Source of the DNA: Bettongia penicillata ogilbyi
Taxonomy: Eukaryota > Chordata > Mammalia > Diprotodontia > Potoroidae
Direction of reading: 5' to 3'
Assembly: GCA_023548195.1 (NCBI GenBank)
Contig: JAJHZJ010000694.1
Span: forward strand, 2,418,001 to 2,482,000
DNA: 64,000 nt
Below the pieces are notes generated by a model. That model did not search any database. It was not told where the DNA came from and saw nothing but the letters and a program-made list of their open reading frames with translations. The position numbers and the translations under genes are program-made. Shown here piece by piece: positions 32,885 through 44,199 of the stretch (positions are counted from its first letter, which is position 1; each line of letters starts with the position of its first letter).

Positions 32885-33200
32885 AAGCTAAGATCTTTTC
32901 CAGGTCTTAGCGTGATTGAGGCAATGCCCATTCAGGGATTAAGGCTACATAAGAAATGAGGCAAAGAATATCCTCTTTTATCTAGTCAAAAACAAAAAAC
33001 CCAAAATCAATCTGGGATTAGAAGACCCTCAGGGTTTCTGGCCAAAAAAAAAATAATTGCTATTTACCCCCAGGCTGAGCCAGAGGTCAAGCAATGGCCA
33101 AAAAAGACTTGGGGTGGGACCTGTTGTTGGCCAATCAAGGAGAACCAGAGTGATTTGGTTTTAAGACATGGTCCTTAAGAAAGAAACTTAGCCAGTAAAC
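32885..33200 (-). repeat. RTE-tailed SINE, right half with long 5' module (antisense)
   Basis: Continues the SINE from 30081: AGGTCTTAGCGTGATTGAGG, CAATGCCCATTCAGGGATTA, then TCTAGTCAAAAAC, CAATCTGGGATTAG and CAGGGTTTCTGGCC. The last three blocks recur in the opposite orientation at about 36835-36890. Confidence 0.7.
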
Positions 33201-33204
33201 CCCA

Positions 33205-33515
33205 AGATGTCTTTTTAGATTTCAGAGATTAAAATCCAATTCACTTGTAAATCATGACATCACCTTCCTGAAGTCATGGTCCTCTTCAAGAATGAAGGTC
33301 AAACTACAATCTGTGATTAGTGGTAGCTGCCCCACTGGGGACCCAACTGGCTATCTGCAGTCGTACTTTTCCCTCTCTTGCCCCTGACTCAGATGACTCT
33401 GGAGGAGAGAGTGAGGCTGGTGCCTTTGCACAGTTTTCCCTCACTTAAATCCAATTCAGTTGCAAGTCAAGACATCACTTTCCTGATGTCGTGGTCCTCT
33501 TTGACAAACAATCAC
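33205..33515 (+). repeat. Two RTE-tailed SINE 3' ends in tandem
   Basis: First tail at 33225-33312 (CATGACATCACCTTCCTGAA, GTCATGGTCCTCTTCAAGAA). Second body and tail at 33380-33512 (CAGATGACTCTGGAGGAGAG, TGATGTCGTGGTCCTCTTTG). Both tails match the 3' end of the RTE-like LINE at 25628. Confidence 0.75.
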
Positions 33516-33710
33516 CACTAGATGCACGCATTTTATATGAACTTACGTAGGTACATGTTAACTTTCCCATTAGAATAAAACCTCTTGAAGGAAGAGATGG
33601 TTTTTCCTTTTTTTTCTTTACATCCCAAGCACTGTGCCTAGAAAATAGAAAAATTAAAACACTTTCATATTTGTTGATTGATTGCCTATCTCTGCCAGAG
33701 ATCAATCTTG

Positions 33711-33857
33711 GTCCTCTGGGTGGGGGGAGGGGGGACCTTTGGCTGAGTCCAAGTTTTGCGGGATTTGTTCTGCAAAACTTGGAGTCAGCCAAAAGGCTCC
33801 CCCCCAAGGACCTAGAAGACCATATGTGGAACTGAGGCTGCAGGTTCCCCACCCCTG
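33711..33857. mobile_element. Palindromic hAT-like MITE, left end lost
   Basis: A fold-back element. CAAAACTTGGAGTCAGCC pairs with GGCTGAGTCCAAGTTTTG around a centre at about 33760. The right terminus reads CAGGTTCCCCACCCCTG. The outer part of the left arm is missing or degraded. A complete relative is at 55117-55314. Confidence 0.8.
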
Positions 33858-33954
33858 CAATTCTGGACATCAGTCCATATCAGTGTAATTAGACCCAAAG
33901 CTATAATGGAGAAACCAAAGTGAGAGAGTTTTCTACCTTCTCAAGTGGGATAAT

Positions 33955-34187
33955 AAGTCATCACTTACATAATACCTTAAGGTCTCCAAAGCACATTATA
34001 TATATTATCTATTAATTTTCACAACTCTGTGAGGCAGGTGCTATTATGATCAATATTTTATAGTTGAGGCAACTGAGGCAGAGATGAGGCCAGGTAACTT
34101 TGCCCAGGGTCATAGAACTTGTGTGTCTAAAGCTGGATTTGAACTCAGATTTTCTAGCCCTCCTTCCACTGAGCCACCTAATTGCTT
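33955..34187 (-). repeat. CORE-SINE (antisense), full length
   Basis: AATACCTTAAGGTCTCCAAA, TCACAACTCTGTGAGGCAGG, GTTGAGGCAACTGAGGCAGA, GATTTGAACTCAGATTTTC, and the head end GAGCCACCTAATTGC. Confidence 0.87.
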
Positions 34188-34244
34188 CTTTTTGAATTCA
34201 CTTGGAGGCAAATGTCTTAATGGAATCATTGAATTTTTTCTCTG

Positions 34245-34540
34245 GCAGGAACTTTACCATGATATAGTTCAACTGAGGACAAGACAAGTCAAATGACTTG
34301 TTCAGAGCCACACAGGGAGTAAGTGGCAGATCAAAGATTCTTTTAATTCTTTTTTTCCATGTCTTTTAATTCCAAATCCAGCGCCCTATTTACCATGTCA
34401 CATTGTATAATGACAAGTAGTTTTCACAGTGTCATAGATTTAGAGATGGAAGGGATTTTAGAAGTCACTGAGTCCAACTGCCTCATTTAACAGATGAAAA
34501 ACTGAGGAGGAAATGAGGAAGAAACTTGCACATTTCCCAC
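34245..34540 (-). repeat. Two MIR/MIR3 copies (antisense)
   Basis: 34245-34405: AAATGACTTGTTCAGAGCCA with a T-rich interruption and CAAATCCAGCGCCCT. 34428-34540: CATAGATTTAGAGATGGAAG, GAGTCCAACTGCCTCATTTA, ACAGATGAAAAACTGAGG. Confidence 0.75.
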
Positions 34541-34667
34541 TAGCCAGTCAAATTTTCTCCCCACCCCCACCACATGGAGCAGTTCCAACCTTACCTTGTT
34601 TCCTAGAAAAATCCAAAATCTGTTTTACTCAAGCCCTGGACACTTTCTAAAAGGAGGGTAGGGGGAT

Positions 34668-36080
34668 GTCAATCAAGCATTCAACAAACATTTACCAATC
34701 ATTATGTGCCAAGGATACAAAGAATGGCAAAAACTTGATTTCTGCTTAATCTGATGGGGGAGAGCACTTGCAAACAAATATTTACATGCAATTTAAATAG
34801 AAAGTAAGTTTAGAGAAAGGGCACTAGCCATAGGAGAAATGGGAAAGTCCTCCTGAAGAAGGTGGGATTTGATATGAGCTTTGAAGAAAGCCATTGGAGC
34901 TAAGAGTCAGAGGCAAATTGGGAGAGAATTCCAAGGGGGTGGGGGAGAGCCACTGCACAAGCATGCAGTCTTCTATATGTATCAAGTAACCCCATGGGTA
35001 ACTAGATTTCCATACTAGAGTGTGGAAAAGAGAGGAATGAAAAAATACTGGAGAGTTTAGAAGGGGTTAGATTATGAAGAGCTTTAAATGACCGAGAATT
35101 TTATATTTGAGACTGGATTTAACAGACAGCCATTAAAGTTTCTTGAGGAGGGGCAGATGACATGGTTAGACATGCAATCTAGGACATCTTTTGGCAAATT
35201 CTAAATGTTCAAGAAGCAACTGGCAAAATGAGATGAGCTCAGGAAAGAGAAATTAGTTCTGTATAAATCATCTGCAATGTGATAATTGAAACTCTTAAGA
35301 ACCTTTGAGAAACCAGTGAAGACAGTATGGAGGAACAAGAGAACAAGCCCCAGGACAGCATCTTGAGGAACACTTATGGTTAAGATCCAGCAGAGGAGAC
35401 TGGAAAGAAGGGGTAAGACAGATAGAAGGAGAGCCAGGAGAGAGCAGCATCATGAAAACTTCAGGAAGATAGAGCATGCAGGAGCTGGAGGTTACTAATG
35501 GTGTCCAAGGTTGCAGAGAAATCAAGGAAGAGGATCTTTAAAAACAATCATTAGTTTTGTCAATCAAAAGACCACTAGTAACTTTGGAGAAGGCTTTTTA
35601 ATTTGAATGATAAAATCAGAAACCAGACTGTAGTTGGTTTAGAAGTCAGTGGGCAGAGAGGAAATGGAAGCACTTAATGTAGATGGTTTTCTCAAGGAGT
35701 TTGACCAAGAAGGAAAAAAGAGATTAGAAGATATAGACCAGAAATACCTGGATGAAGTTTTTTGAGAATGGGAGAGACATAGGTAGGGAGCAGGGAAGGA
35801 ATTAATAGGTAGAAAAAGACACAATATTATAAACAGAGTGAATATTATAGTGGGGATGATCTGCTAGAGAAGACTGGAAGAGGACATTTAGAGGGGTTTG
35901 TTTTGGTAAGGGGAAAGGCCTCCTCTTCGTGTGAGACAGGTAAAGATGTCTGAGACAAGAAAAGAAGGAAGATGAGGGAGCTCTTGGTGAACAGTTTCAA
36001 TTTGTTCTATGAAGTAAAAAGGCCCTCAGTCAAGGCAGGAGAAGGAGGAGGGGCCATGGGGAGCCTGAAGAAGAATGAAA
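34668..36080 (-). mobile_element. L2 LINE, 3' end to reverse transcriptase region (antisense)
   Basis: A long antisense L2. 3' end CATTCAACAAACATTTACCA, then GAGGACTTTCCCA-type coding remnants, and reverse transcriptase traces: the complement of 35498-35533 reads LDFSATLDTI where active L2 has a DLSAAFDTVDH block. Further right are GTAAGGGGAAAGGCCTCCTC and GTGTGAGACAGGTAAAGATG. The ORFs are broken. Confidence 0.88.
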
Positions 36081-36444
36081 AGGCTTAGGAAAACTGGTAT
36101 GGTGAGCAAAATAGTGAATCGATTAGGGAGGTGTAAACAGATTGCCTTGCTACCGTGAAAACACGGTGGAGATTATGTGACATAAATTTACAGTGGACTC
36201 AAACAGCGTGGTTTTGCGGTCTTCTCCAATTCCTTTTAATAGTATGTGAAAAGAGTGAGGGAGGCAGATGGTGGGGAATAAAGCAAGCCTGTGGCTTGCC
36301 AAGCCATGATCAACAGTAAGTTGATAATACATAATTTAATTGATTCACCAAAGGATCAAAACAGAGAAGAAGAGGATCAAAGGGTATATAGCTAATGCAG
36401 GGATGCTTCCTTGGGGGGAAATGGGAGATAAAAAGATGAAGGAA

Positions 36445-36615
36445 AGGAGAATGTTAGACTCACTCTAATAAGATGAAACAGTATAGATAAATGTAAAATC
36501 TTACCCTTGGGTTCAGAAAATCAACTTCACAAGTAAATCGAGGTGGTATGGTTAGATAAATTTATCTGAAAAACATCTCAGGGTCTTTCTGAAATGGAAG
36601 CTTATATTTATATTA
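36445..36615 (+). repeat. L3/CR1-like LINE fragment (sense)
   Basis: GATAAATGTAAAATCTTACC, GAAAATCAACTTCACAAGTA, AACATCTCAGGGTCTTTCTG. It corresponds to the better copy at 45850-46000. Confidence 0.7.
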
Positions 36616-36719
36616 TATTTATGATATAGTAACCAAAAACCTAATGTGAGTTTGGGCTATGTAACCAATAGTCCAATCCCAAATTTCTGGATTTACATAG
36701 ACCATGTTTGATCTTGGGA

Positions 36720-36945
36720 ATGTAGCTCAGAAATAGTTCTTTAGCTTGTACCTCCACTTGGTGGCTCATTTGGTCATTGACTGGGCTCTGATGGCTCAGA
36801 GTGAGTGTAAATAGCACTTGTTTCTGTTTTGGCCAGAAATCCCTAAGGGTCTTTTCCTCCCAGATTGTGTTTAGTTTTTTGACTAGGTGAAAGAGGTTAC
36901 CCTTTGTCTCATCTCTTCTTCTTCACCAATGAAGGACAAACACAA
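36720..36945 (+). repeat. RTE-tailed SINE: 5' module plus tail
   Basis: GGCTCATTTGGTCATTGACT, GGCCAGAAATCCCTAAGGGT, CCCAGATTGTG, TTTTTTGACTAGGTG, then the tail CACCAATGAAGGACAAACAC. The 5' module is the inverse of 32950-33080. Confidence 0.65.
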
Positions 36946-37264
36946 TCCTGTGAGTAGATACAGTTGGCTGAATGGGGACCCAGTTAGCTGGGGAACTCAA
37001 CTCCTCCTCTCCTGTCTACCTCTCCTTCCCCTTCCTTCTCCTCTCCAAAGGAAGGTAAATTTGGTTGGCCAAAAGATGCCCAGTTGACTTGGGTTTTACT
37101 AGCTCCTTCCCTCCCCTCCCATCTCCTCCTCTCTCCCTGCCTAAGGGCTCCTCTGCACCCTCCCAGCTTTACAATGATTATCAATAGTAGCTGTTGCTGT
37201 TTCCCTCCCAGCTTGATGTCTTTCTTTTTCTTGACCTCATTAAAGGGGCCATGCCCTGGCTACT

Positions 37265-37545
37265 TCTTAAACAGGCCTATTCAATGACTGGACATTGCCT
37301 CACCCTAAGTGAGTACCTGCAAAGACCTTGGCCTAATGGGCCCAAGGTCTCCCAGTGCATCCTGGGTCATCTCCAGTCATCCTAATGAATATCTGGTCAC
37401 TGGATTCAGATGGCTCTGGAAAAGAAGTGAGGTTGGTGACCTGCACAGCCCTCCCTCACTCAAGAAAAAGTCAAGTGCAAGTTATGTCATCATTTCTCTG
37501 ATGGCATGGTCTTCTTCACCAACAAAGGACAAACACAAAGAAAAA
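37265..37545 (+). repeat. RTE-tailed SINE
   Basis: CATTGCCTCACCCTAAGTGA, AAGGTCTCCCAGTGCATCCT, CACTGGATTCAGATGGCTCT, GGTGACCTGCACAGCCCTCC, tail GATGGCATGGTCTTCTTC and GGACAAACACAAAG. Confidence 0.85.
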
Positions 37546-37569
37546 CCAAAAACATGCAAAAAAACTTAG

Positions 37570-37815
37570 TCTTAATCACTGAATGGGTGTTGCCTCAGAC
37601 AAACTGAGACCTGGGAAAGACCTTAGCTTAAAAGACCAAAATCTCCCACTGCATCTGGGACCATCCAGTCATCCTGATCTGTATCTTCCCATTGGACCCA
37701 GATGGCTCTGGTGGATAAAGTTAGGCTGGTGATTTTGCACAGCCCTCCCTTACTTCAATTCACTTGCAAGGCATGACATCAGCTTCCTGATATCATGGAC
37801 CTCTTCAAGAACATT
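37570..37815 (+). repeat. RTE-tailed SINE (second in tandem)
   Basis: GTGTTGCCTCAGACAAACTG, AAGACCTTAGCTTAAAAGAC, CAGATGGCTCTGGTGGATAA, tail CTGATATCATGGACCTCTTC. It follows the previous copy by about 25 bp. Confidence 0.83.
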
Positions 37816-38084
37816 TGGTGCCAAGTAATGGTGGGGGAGGAGAGATAAAAATTTGATTCTTATTTAAGTCTCTACCACAAAAGGAAAGGGTCCAGCTCCT
37901 GTGCAAGTACTCAGGCATTAAACTGATCATAGGACAAATTTTATTTAACCAGACATCTTCTGCTCACCACCATTGAATGTATAGGACTCATACTAAATGC
38001 ACCATCAGTGAGGCCAGCTCTCCTTCCCTCTCTGTTAGGCATCTACTTTCCTCAGGTCTCCATAGAATACTGAATTACCTATCC

Positions 38085-38312
38085 ACCAGATGTATGATAC
38101 TATCTTTGATGAAGCCTTTCTACCACCACCTACCACCCTACACACAAGGGGATGGCGCTTAGGGTCTCTAAAGAGTAAGTCCCTCTTCCTACAAGACTTA
38201 CAGTATTACCCTGGTTAAGCTCCCAACTTTGGCCCCCACACTCCAGGAAGAGAAGTTGGGCACAGTCCCTGCCACATAGTAGGCTCTTAATAAATTTTTA
38301 TTGATTGATTAT
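38085..38312 (+). repeat. L2 3' end (sense)
   Basis: TGAAGCCTTTCTACCACC, and the end CCCTGCCACATAGTAGGCTC, TTAATAAATTTTTATTGATTG. Confidence 0.8.
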
Positions 38313-38397
38313 CAGTTGAAAGGAAAAGTACTCAGAGTTGCTAAAACAAACCCTTTTGTTCAGGTCCACCTCCTTCAAGAACCTCTAAAGTCCTCCA

Positions 38398-38740
38398 GAC
38401 TTGTAGAAAATGTAGGGGAGAATAGGGTACCTTTCTTCAAATATTTGAAATATAAGAGGGATTAGACTTCTTCTGCTGTGTCCCAGAGGGCAGAACCACA
38501 AGTTGGGTGTAGAAGTTGCAGGAAGGTAGTATTTTTGGATATTTTGCCAATTATAAAGAAAATATTTCCTAATCACTAGAGCTATTGCAAAATTGAATGG
38601 GCTGCCTCAGGAGGTGATGGGTTCTCTTTAACTAGAGACCTTCAGGCAAAAGTTAGCTCATTGCTGATCACCTGACCTATACAATGTCAAAGGGATTTTT
38701 GGTCAAGAAAGTGCTGAGTTTCTATGACCCAGTAGTGACT
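38398..38740 (+). repeat. L3/CR1-like LINE 3' region (sense)
   Basis: CTTCAAATATTTGAAATATA, GGATTAGACTTCTTCTGCTG, CCCAGAGGGCAGAACCACAA, GAATGGGCTGCCTCAGGAGG, CTAGAGACCTTCAGGCAAAA. This is the L3/CR1 3' order. Confidence 0.85.
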
Positions 38741-39944
38741 GGAGTTGACCGAGAGCTTATCTGAAGCCAAAATAGGTCATCGTTGAAAAGATCATCTCTT
38801 AAAGCCTTACCCTTGGTCTCTGGGGTCTTTAGGGTTGTTTTGTCAGGGGGCATGGGCACAGAGAACTGCAGCAAATGGGTGAGGGTGAATGAGTACAGGA
38901 ACAAGGAACTGGAGAGAATAAAAGACAAAGGAGATCACTTTGCCTCGGGGATTCCCTGACTCTGACATGCTTTTTTCTCACTGTGATCATGATCACGGAA
39001 TGCCCATGGGCAGATTGCATTTGTGTTTAGGTAAGGGGACTCTGGTCCTTAGTTCCAAGGATGAATGCATGTGGGATGGTTTATGAGTTACCCAAAGGCA
39101 GCAGACCAGGTGGCAATGGAGAAGGGAGGATTCTTCAAGCCTCCTCTAAGTTCTTATTTTCTAATCACAAAAAGCCACTTATCTCCTCTGCCTTCAGGGT
39201 AAAAATAGGTCCCTGTTGTTTCCCTGTTCCCTGGGCTTCTGCTTGCCGCATCAGAGAAAATAGCCAAATAAGGACTGAAGCCTCGCTGACCATTTGCATG
39301 GAGAGTGTTTATATAGATTAGAACTCCTTTGTTGACTCAAAGCTTAGATTTTTAAGGCTTTGCAGCTCATCAAAGTTTAATGTTTTGTTTGATGCTGTTC
39401 CTTGCAGTCCTGAAATGTCTCTATCAGCAGTCAGGAGGAGAGGTCCCCTCCAGGCGACATTTCCCCTGGCCTGAGTAGGAGTGCCATATTGCTAAGGGGA
39501 TCTCCTCTACATTTGGGAAGGAAAAGGGCAGATGTGAACATTCACAGAGTCATGTCTGTTTGCCCTCCTCATCTGACAGCTCATTGGACCGATGGAGCAG
39601 CTGCAACAAACGAGTGATCCTGAGAGAGAAGGAGAAGGCAGGCGGGGATGCTGTGTCAGCCTTTGGGAGAGTCTTGCAAACCACCAAAGCCAGATTTCTT
39701 TCTTGGGAAGCAAGCTTGGAGTTGTTATCATGAGGTTTGTCATGTGGTGTTATTTCCGACCGGAGACAGGAAGTGTGGACCAAGTCCTTCTGCCAGATTT
39801 GTCTACACATCTGCTTAGGAAGAGGCACCAAAGAGGGAGATTCTCTGTGGGACATTTTTTTTTTTTTGAGAAAGCAACCAAAATGATCTTTTTTTTCTTT
39901 TTTACATTATTTTTGGTATCTCTCTCTCACTACAGCCACCCTAG
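38741..39944. other. 1.2 kb of unique DNA, no gene called
   Basis: GC-richer than its neighbours and repeat-free. 39285-39375 contains an octamer ATTTGCAT and SOX/TCF-like CCTTTGTT and CAAAG motifs. Open frames (for example 39592-39954, plus strand) end in a T-rich run and are not protein-like. Confidence 0.4.
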
Positions 39945-40075
39945 AATGACTTGATAAACATTTCTTGAATTCAATTAAATAAGCAATTAATATGTTGGGA
40001 ATACAGAGACAAGAACAAAATGGCACATGCTTTCAAAGGCTTACATGCTATCATACTCAAAGGGAAGCATTGCAC
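39945..40075 (-). repeat. L2 3' end (antisense)
   Basis: TAAATAAGCAATTAATATG, TTGGGAATACAGAGACAAG, TTTCAAAGGCTTACATGCTA. Confidence 0.6.
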
Positions 40076-40084
40076 AGCCCAAGT

Positions 40085-40375
40085 TAATTCAACACATCAA
40101 GTCAAATCAGTTTAACTACTTCCTCTCACCTCACGTATTCAACGGGCACTCCCTTTACCCTTACCTCTTATAACCCCTAATTTCCAACAAGTAGCTTACA
40201 TGCCACATTCTAAATGAAGATTTCACGATCTAACTTTTGTCCTTTTTGTGTATGTCCTTGTATATGTGAACATGTTGTCTCTCCTTGATAGAATTAAGCA
40301 CCCGAGGGCAGGGAATGAATGCACATGCCCAGCACATAGTAAGTACCAAATAAATGTTCATAAGTTGGTTGGTTA
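40085..40375 (+). repeat. L2 3' end (sense)
   Basis: ATAGAATTAAGCACCCGAGG, GCAGGGAATGAATGCACATG, CCCAGCACATAGTAAGTACC, AAATAAATGTTCATAAG. Confidence 0.75.
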
Positions 40376-40489
40376 AGCACTACAAAAACATTATATGTAT
40401 TATATAGTAGATAATAGATATTTGTTGATGGATGGACAGTTGGGAAATGAGTTAATGAAAGAAATGAGACCTTACGGTAGGGCACTGAA

Positions 40490-40680
40490 AGATGAACAGA
40501 ATCTGGATATGTGGTGATCTGGAGGGAAGCCATTTAAGACAGGCTACACAGCATGAGCAAAGGCACTAAAGTAGGAGTGAGGACAGTGCATGGGAAACAC
40601 AGTAAGGGGCCCACTGAGACTACAGAAGAAAGTTGAGGTTGGGCAAAGTACAGGGTTGAATAAGTAGGACATATTCAATT
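40490..40680 (-). repeat. L2 fragment (antisense)
   Basis: GAGCAAAGGCACTAAAGTAG, AGTGCATGGGAAACACAGTA, weakly matching the antisense L2 order. Confidence 0.5.
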
Positions 40681-40681
40681 T

Positions 40682-40850
40682 GACTCATAGTCATAGGGAC
40701 TCTAAAAGGAAGACTGAGCATGGAGATAATTTAGTCAAACCCAAGATTTTATAGATAAGGAAATTAAGGCAAAATGAGGTTATATTAATTGCTTGAGGAC
40801 ACACAGCTAGAACCAAGCCTAGAACCCAGCTTTGCAGACTGTCAGGATAA
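40682..40850 (-). repeat. MIR3 (antisense)
   Basis: TATAGATAAGGAAATTAAGG, AGGACACACAGCTAGAACCA, GAACCCAGCTTTGCAGAC. Confidence 0.75.
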
Positions 40851-41107
40851 CTTTGGCTTTAATTCAGTAGACAACAAATAACAACCTTGTTATAAGTTCT
40901 TGAGCAGAGAAGAAAAATTAATTTGGTAGCAGTATATAGAGGAAGAGATATTCAATGGAGGAGAAGCCAATGTTACAGTGATGAGTGCTGTTACTAGGTT
41001 AAGTAGCAATGGGGCTGAAGTGGAAGGGAATGTGTCCAAGAGATATTTTGAAGAATTGACTGGGCTTGGTGAGCAGTTGCATATGAAAGTTGAAAAAGAA
41101 GAATTAA

Positions 41108-41278
41108 TCATGGATTCATAGAATTACAGAGTTGGAAGCATCTTGGAACTATCTCTTCTAATTCATTTTACAGATGGGGAGACTGAATCTTGGAGAGATC
41201 ATATGACCTTCCCTAAGGCCACAAAGTTGTTAGAGTCATGGCAGGAATACTAATCTCTTGACTCCATGATCCGAAACC
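41108..41278 (-). repeat. MIR3 (antisense)
   Basis: ATAGAATTACAGAGTTGGAA, TTTTACAGATGGGGAGACTG, CCCTAAGGCCACAAAGTTG. Confidence 0.8.
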
Positions 41279-41499
41279 TTTTCCTCATTAGTTGATATTT
41301 TTGAACCTAAGGATGGGGAGGATAGTGATACCTGTGATATAACTGGAGAAGTTGAGAAGAACCAGTTTTAGGGAAAGATGAACTGAATATTGTGATGGAA
41401 GCAGTAAAGATTGCTGACATGGCCATTTGGATTAGAATTCTGAGTCATTGGAAGATAGGCTCTGGAGTGATTTATAACTGCTCTGATTTGCTGAATTAC

Positions 41500-42115
41500 C
41501 TGAAAGAATCCTCTCTTTGGAATTCTTATAGGTCATGGAGTCCAACTTTCCACCTAATACAGAAATCACTTCTGCAGCATTTCTTGATTATTGGTTACCA
41601 TGCCTCTGTTTAAATACTTAGAGTGATACAGCACTCATTACTTCAAATGGTCATTCAGTCAACTCGCTTACTACTTCATTTAAGCTCCTACCACATGCCA
41701 GACAACATGCTAAGTGCTGGGGAAGTAATGAAAGGCAAAAACCAGTCCTTGCTCTCAAGGACCTCAGGCTAATTCACCAACAGTTCCATTTTTGGAAAAA
41801 TTGCTAAAACAATTCTTCTTTATATTGAATCAAAATCTTACTGCAACTTTTACCTATTGGTTCTGGTTCTACCTTAAGGATTATCACAGATAATTTATTC
41901 TTCTTCCATGTGAATGTGTGGAATTTGAACATGTGTTCCAATATTTCCTGGAATCTCAGAGTTGAAGGGCATCAGAGGCCATCTACTATAACCTGCTCCT
42001 GAACAAGAATCTCCTTTGTAATATGTTTGGCAAGCAGTCACTTAGTCATTGGTTGAAGACTTCTAGAGAGGGAAGCTCACTACCTTCCTAATCAGCCCAA
42101 ATTCTCTGATCTTTT
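41500..42115 (-). repeat. L3/CR1-like LINE pieces (antisense), split by L2
   Basis: 41500-41640 (TCATGGAGTCCAACTTTCC, TAAATACTTAGAGTGATACA) continues at 41795-41945 (CTTACTGCAACTTTTACCTA, TTGGTTCTGGTTCTACC). A second antisense L3 copy starts at about 41945 (AGAGTTGAAGGGCATCAGAG, GAGGGAAGCTCACTACCTTC). Confidence 0.75.
41645..41790 (-). repeat. L2 3' end (antisense), inserted in L3
   Basis: CTACCACATGCCAGACAACA, TGCTAAGTGCTGGGGAAGTA, TTGCTCTCAAGGACCTCAGG. Confidence 0.82.
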
Positions 42116-42514
42116 AAAGAGGTCAAATTATCAGTAATTAAAAAGATCCACAAGAAAGCCTCTACTACACTGGACTGATCCTTGGTCAAGAATCTGTGGG
42201 AAAAAATAGACAAGAATCACATAGGATAAGTAGTAGATGGATGGTTATTATTAGTGATCAAGGGAATATATTCTATGTTAATGATGTTACAGATATATTG
42301 AAATACAAGATTACATTAGCTCTTTTAGCAGTCATATCACATTATTAAGGCACACTCAGTTTGTGGTCAGTCAAACCACTCAGATCTTTCTCTCATGAAC
42401 TGTTACTAAGCTATGTTTTTTCTATCCTATATTTGTGCAACTGATGTTTTGAATCTAAAGTAAAGAAATTTACATTTTACAATCAGTCTTCAGAGCTAAG
42501 GATAATTTATAGTT

Positions 42515-42635
42515 CCCACTCTGCTACTAATGCATTGTGTGATCTTGGCCACCTCATTTAACTAATCAAAGTGTTAGTTTTCTCTTGATTTGTAAAGATT
42601 TCCTCAACATTAACATTCCATGATTCAATTAAATA
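42515..42635 (+). repeat. MIR3 (sense)
   Basis: GTGTGATCTTGGCCACCTCA, GTTTTCTCTTGATTTGTAAAG, CATTCCATGATTC. Confidence 0.6.
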
Positions 42636-42775
42636 AAATAATTCCATTTTATTGATTTCATTCTAGTATGCCACAGTATGTAGAAAGAGAGTTTTCTGAA
42701 TCTTGATTTGGTTGGGGAAATCATAGGTAACATGAAAGAGACAATAAGCAAGACAGAAGGGGTGGGGAGAAAGAG

Positions 42776-42915
42776 ATCTCACATTTATTGAGCACTTACT
42801 ATATGTTCAGCATTCCACTAAGTTCTAGGAACATAAATATAAGTAGAAGAAAAAACAGTCCCTATGTATTCAAGGAGCTTATAAAACACATAAAAGAGAG
42901 TTGGAAAGGGGGAAG
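42776..42915 (-). repeat. L2 3' end (antisense)
   Basis: CATTTATTGAGCACTTACTA, TTCTAGGAACATAAATATAA, ATTCAAGGAGCTTATAAAAC. Confidence 0.85.
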
Positions 42916-43699
42916 GGCACTTGTACTGGGTCAAGGTGACTAGGGAAGAGAGAGAAAAATCCAGGAAATCAGAAGTGGTACCAGGAGTCAAGTGAGCATG
43001 GCCTGGGCACGAAATGGTCATCCAAGCTAAGAACTGACCAGTCACAGGAGAGGGTCACAAATCAGAGGCACTCTCAAAATGAAAATACTGCTGGAACAAT
43101 CTGGAGAGTCAGGAGTCAAGCCAGAAGGGAAATGAGAATGGTTTGGGCTCCTCATGAAATGGTAGTTTGAGTCAAAGATCCACCTATTAGAGGAGAAGGA
43201 ATCATAAGGGGAGGGTGGCATCTTCAGGTTGAGAAGGCTGCTAGAGAGAAAGTAGAAAAAATTCAGAGAGTTAGGAGTGAAGCTGCAAGTGAAGTATTAA
43301 CAATTTGTAAAACCTTCTTGAAGTAATTGGTTCATTTTAATTCTAGGGGCAATAAAATGACCCCAAGTTCCTTTCAGTCCTCTCAGTTCCCTCCTCTTTG
43401 GCTTTAATGAGATTATTTTAGGTGAAACAGCCTGAGTTCAATCACAGCTGTTCCTAGCACCCAGTTAGGAAAATTCTTAACATGGAGGTAGAGGTTGGGC
43501 TATCTTGTTGACCTTACATTTATATCAGTCTCTAGTTAAACCTGGCCTCTTTGTGGTCAACGCAAAATTCAGTTTACTAAAAACATATGGATGAGGAAAT
43601 AGTGGATGATATTATAGTATATGTGGATAAATACTCAAGACTGGAAAATGGAGACGTTTTCTTGGCACTTCCTTCAGCTGAGTCTTCCTCTTTGAGGTA
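42916..43699. other. No recognised gene; possible degraded L2
   Basis: Phrases such as CCAGGAGTCAAG recur at 42980 and 43110, suggesting decayed internal duplication. Not resolved. Confidence 0.35.
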
Positions 43700-43955
43700 A
43701 GAAAAACAACAGTGATGTAGTTCAGTTTCAATCACATCTGACTCTTTGTAACCCCTTTTTGGAGTTTTTTTTAGCACAGATACTGGACTGATTTCCCATT
43801 TCCTTTTCCAGCTCATTTTACAGATGAAGAAACTGAGGTAAACAGGGTTAAATGACTTACCCAGGATCACATAGCTAGAAAGTGTCAGAGGCCAGATCTG
43901 GTCTTCCTGGCTCTAGACCTAGCACTCTTTCCACTGTGCCACCTAGCTGCCAATG
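43700..43955 (-). repeat. Marsupial CORE-SINE (antisense), full length
   Basis: Tail AATCACATCTGACTCTTTGT and CCCCTTTTTGGAGTTTTTTT, core CAGATGAAGAAACTGAGGTA, CCCAGGATCACATAGCTAGA, head CACTGTGCCACCTAGCTGCC. Confidence 0.9.
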
Positions 43956-43959
43956 ATAA

Positions 43960-44188
43960 TACCTAATATTGATGAAGCACTTTGAGGCTTGCAAAACGCT
44001 TTACAATTGTTAAACTATTTTGCACTCACAGCCACACTAGGAGATTGATGCTATTATTATTTCTGTTTTGCAGATGAGGAAACTAAGGCAGACAGAAGTC
44101 AAGTGACTTGCTTAGGATCACACAGTAGTATTTGAGGCCATCTTCTTAACTTCGGGTCTAGCATTCCATCTGTTATGCCCTATCTTTT
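43960..44188 (-). repeat. CORE-SINE (antisense)
   Basis: GAAGCACTTTGAGGCTTGCA, AAACGCTTTACAATTG, TTTTGCAGATGAGGAAACTA, CTTGCTTAGGATCACACAG. Directly follows the previous SINE. Confidence 0.85.
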
Positions 44189-44199
44189 GAGCTCCTTTG

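Noticed and set aside
32269..32959. 188-codon and 102-codon ORFs on the plus strand
   Set aside because: They are antisense readings of the HAL1 5'UTR and adjoining SINE.
36720..37815. Possible CRISPR-like or satellite array from repeated GGACAAACAC tails
   Set aside because: The spacing is irregular and each repeat is the tail of a SINE. This is a eukaryotic repeat cluster.
39592..39954. 120-codon ORF in GC-richer unique DNA
   Set aside because: It ends in Phe runs from T tracts and shows no domain or conserved pattern.
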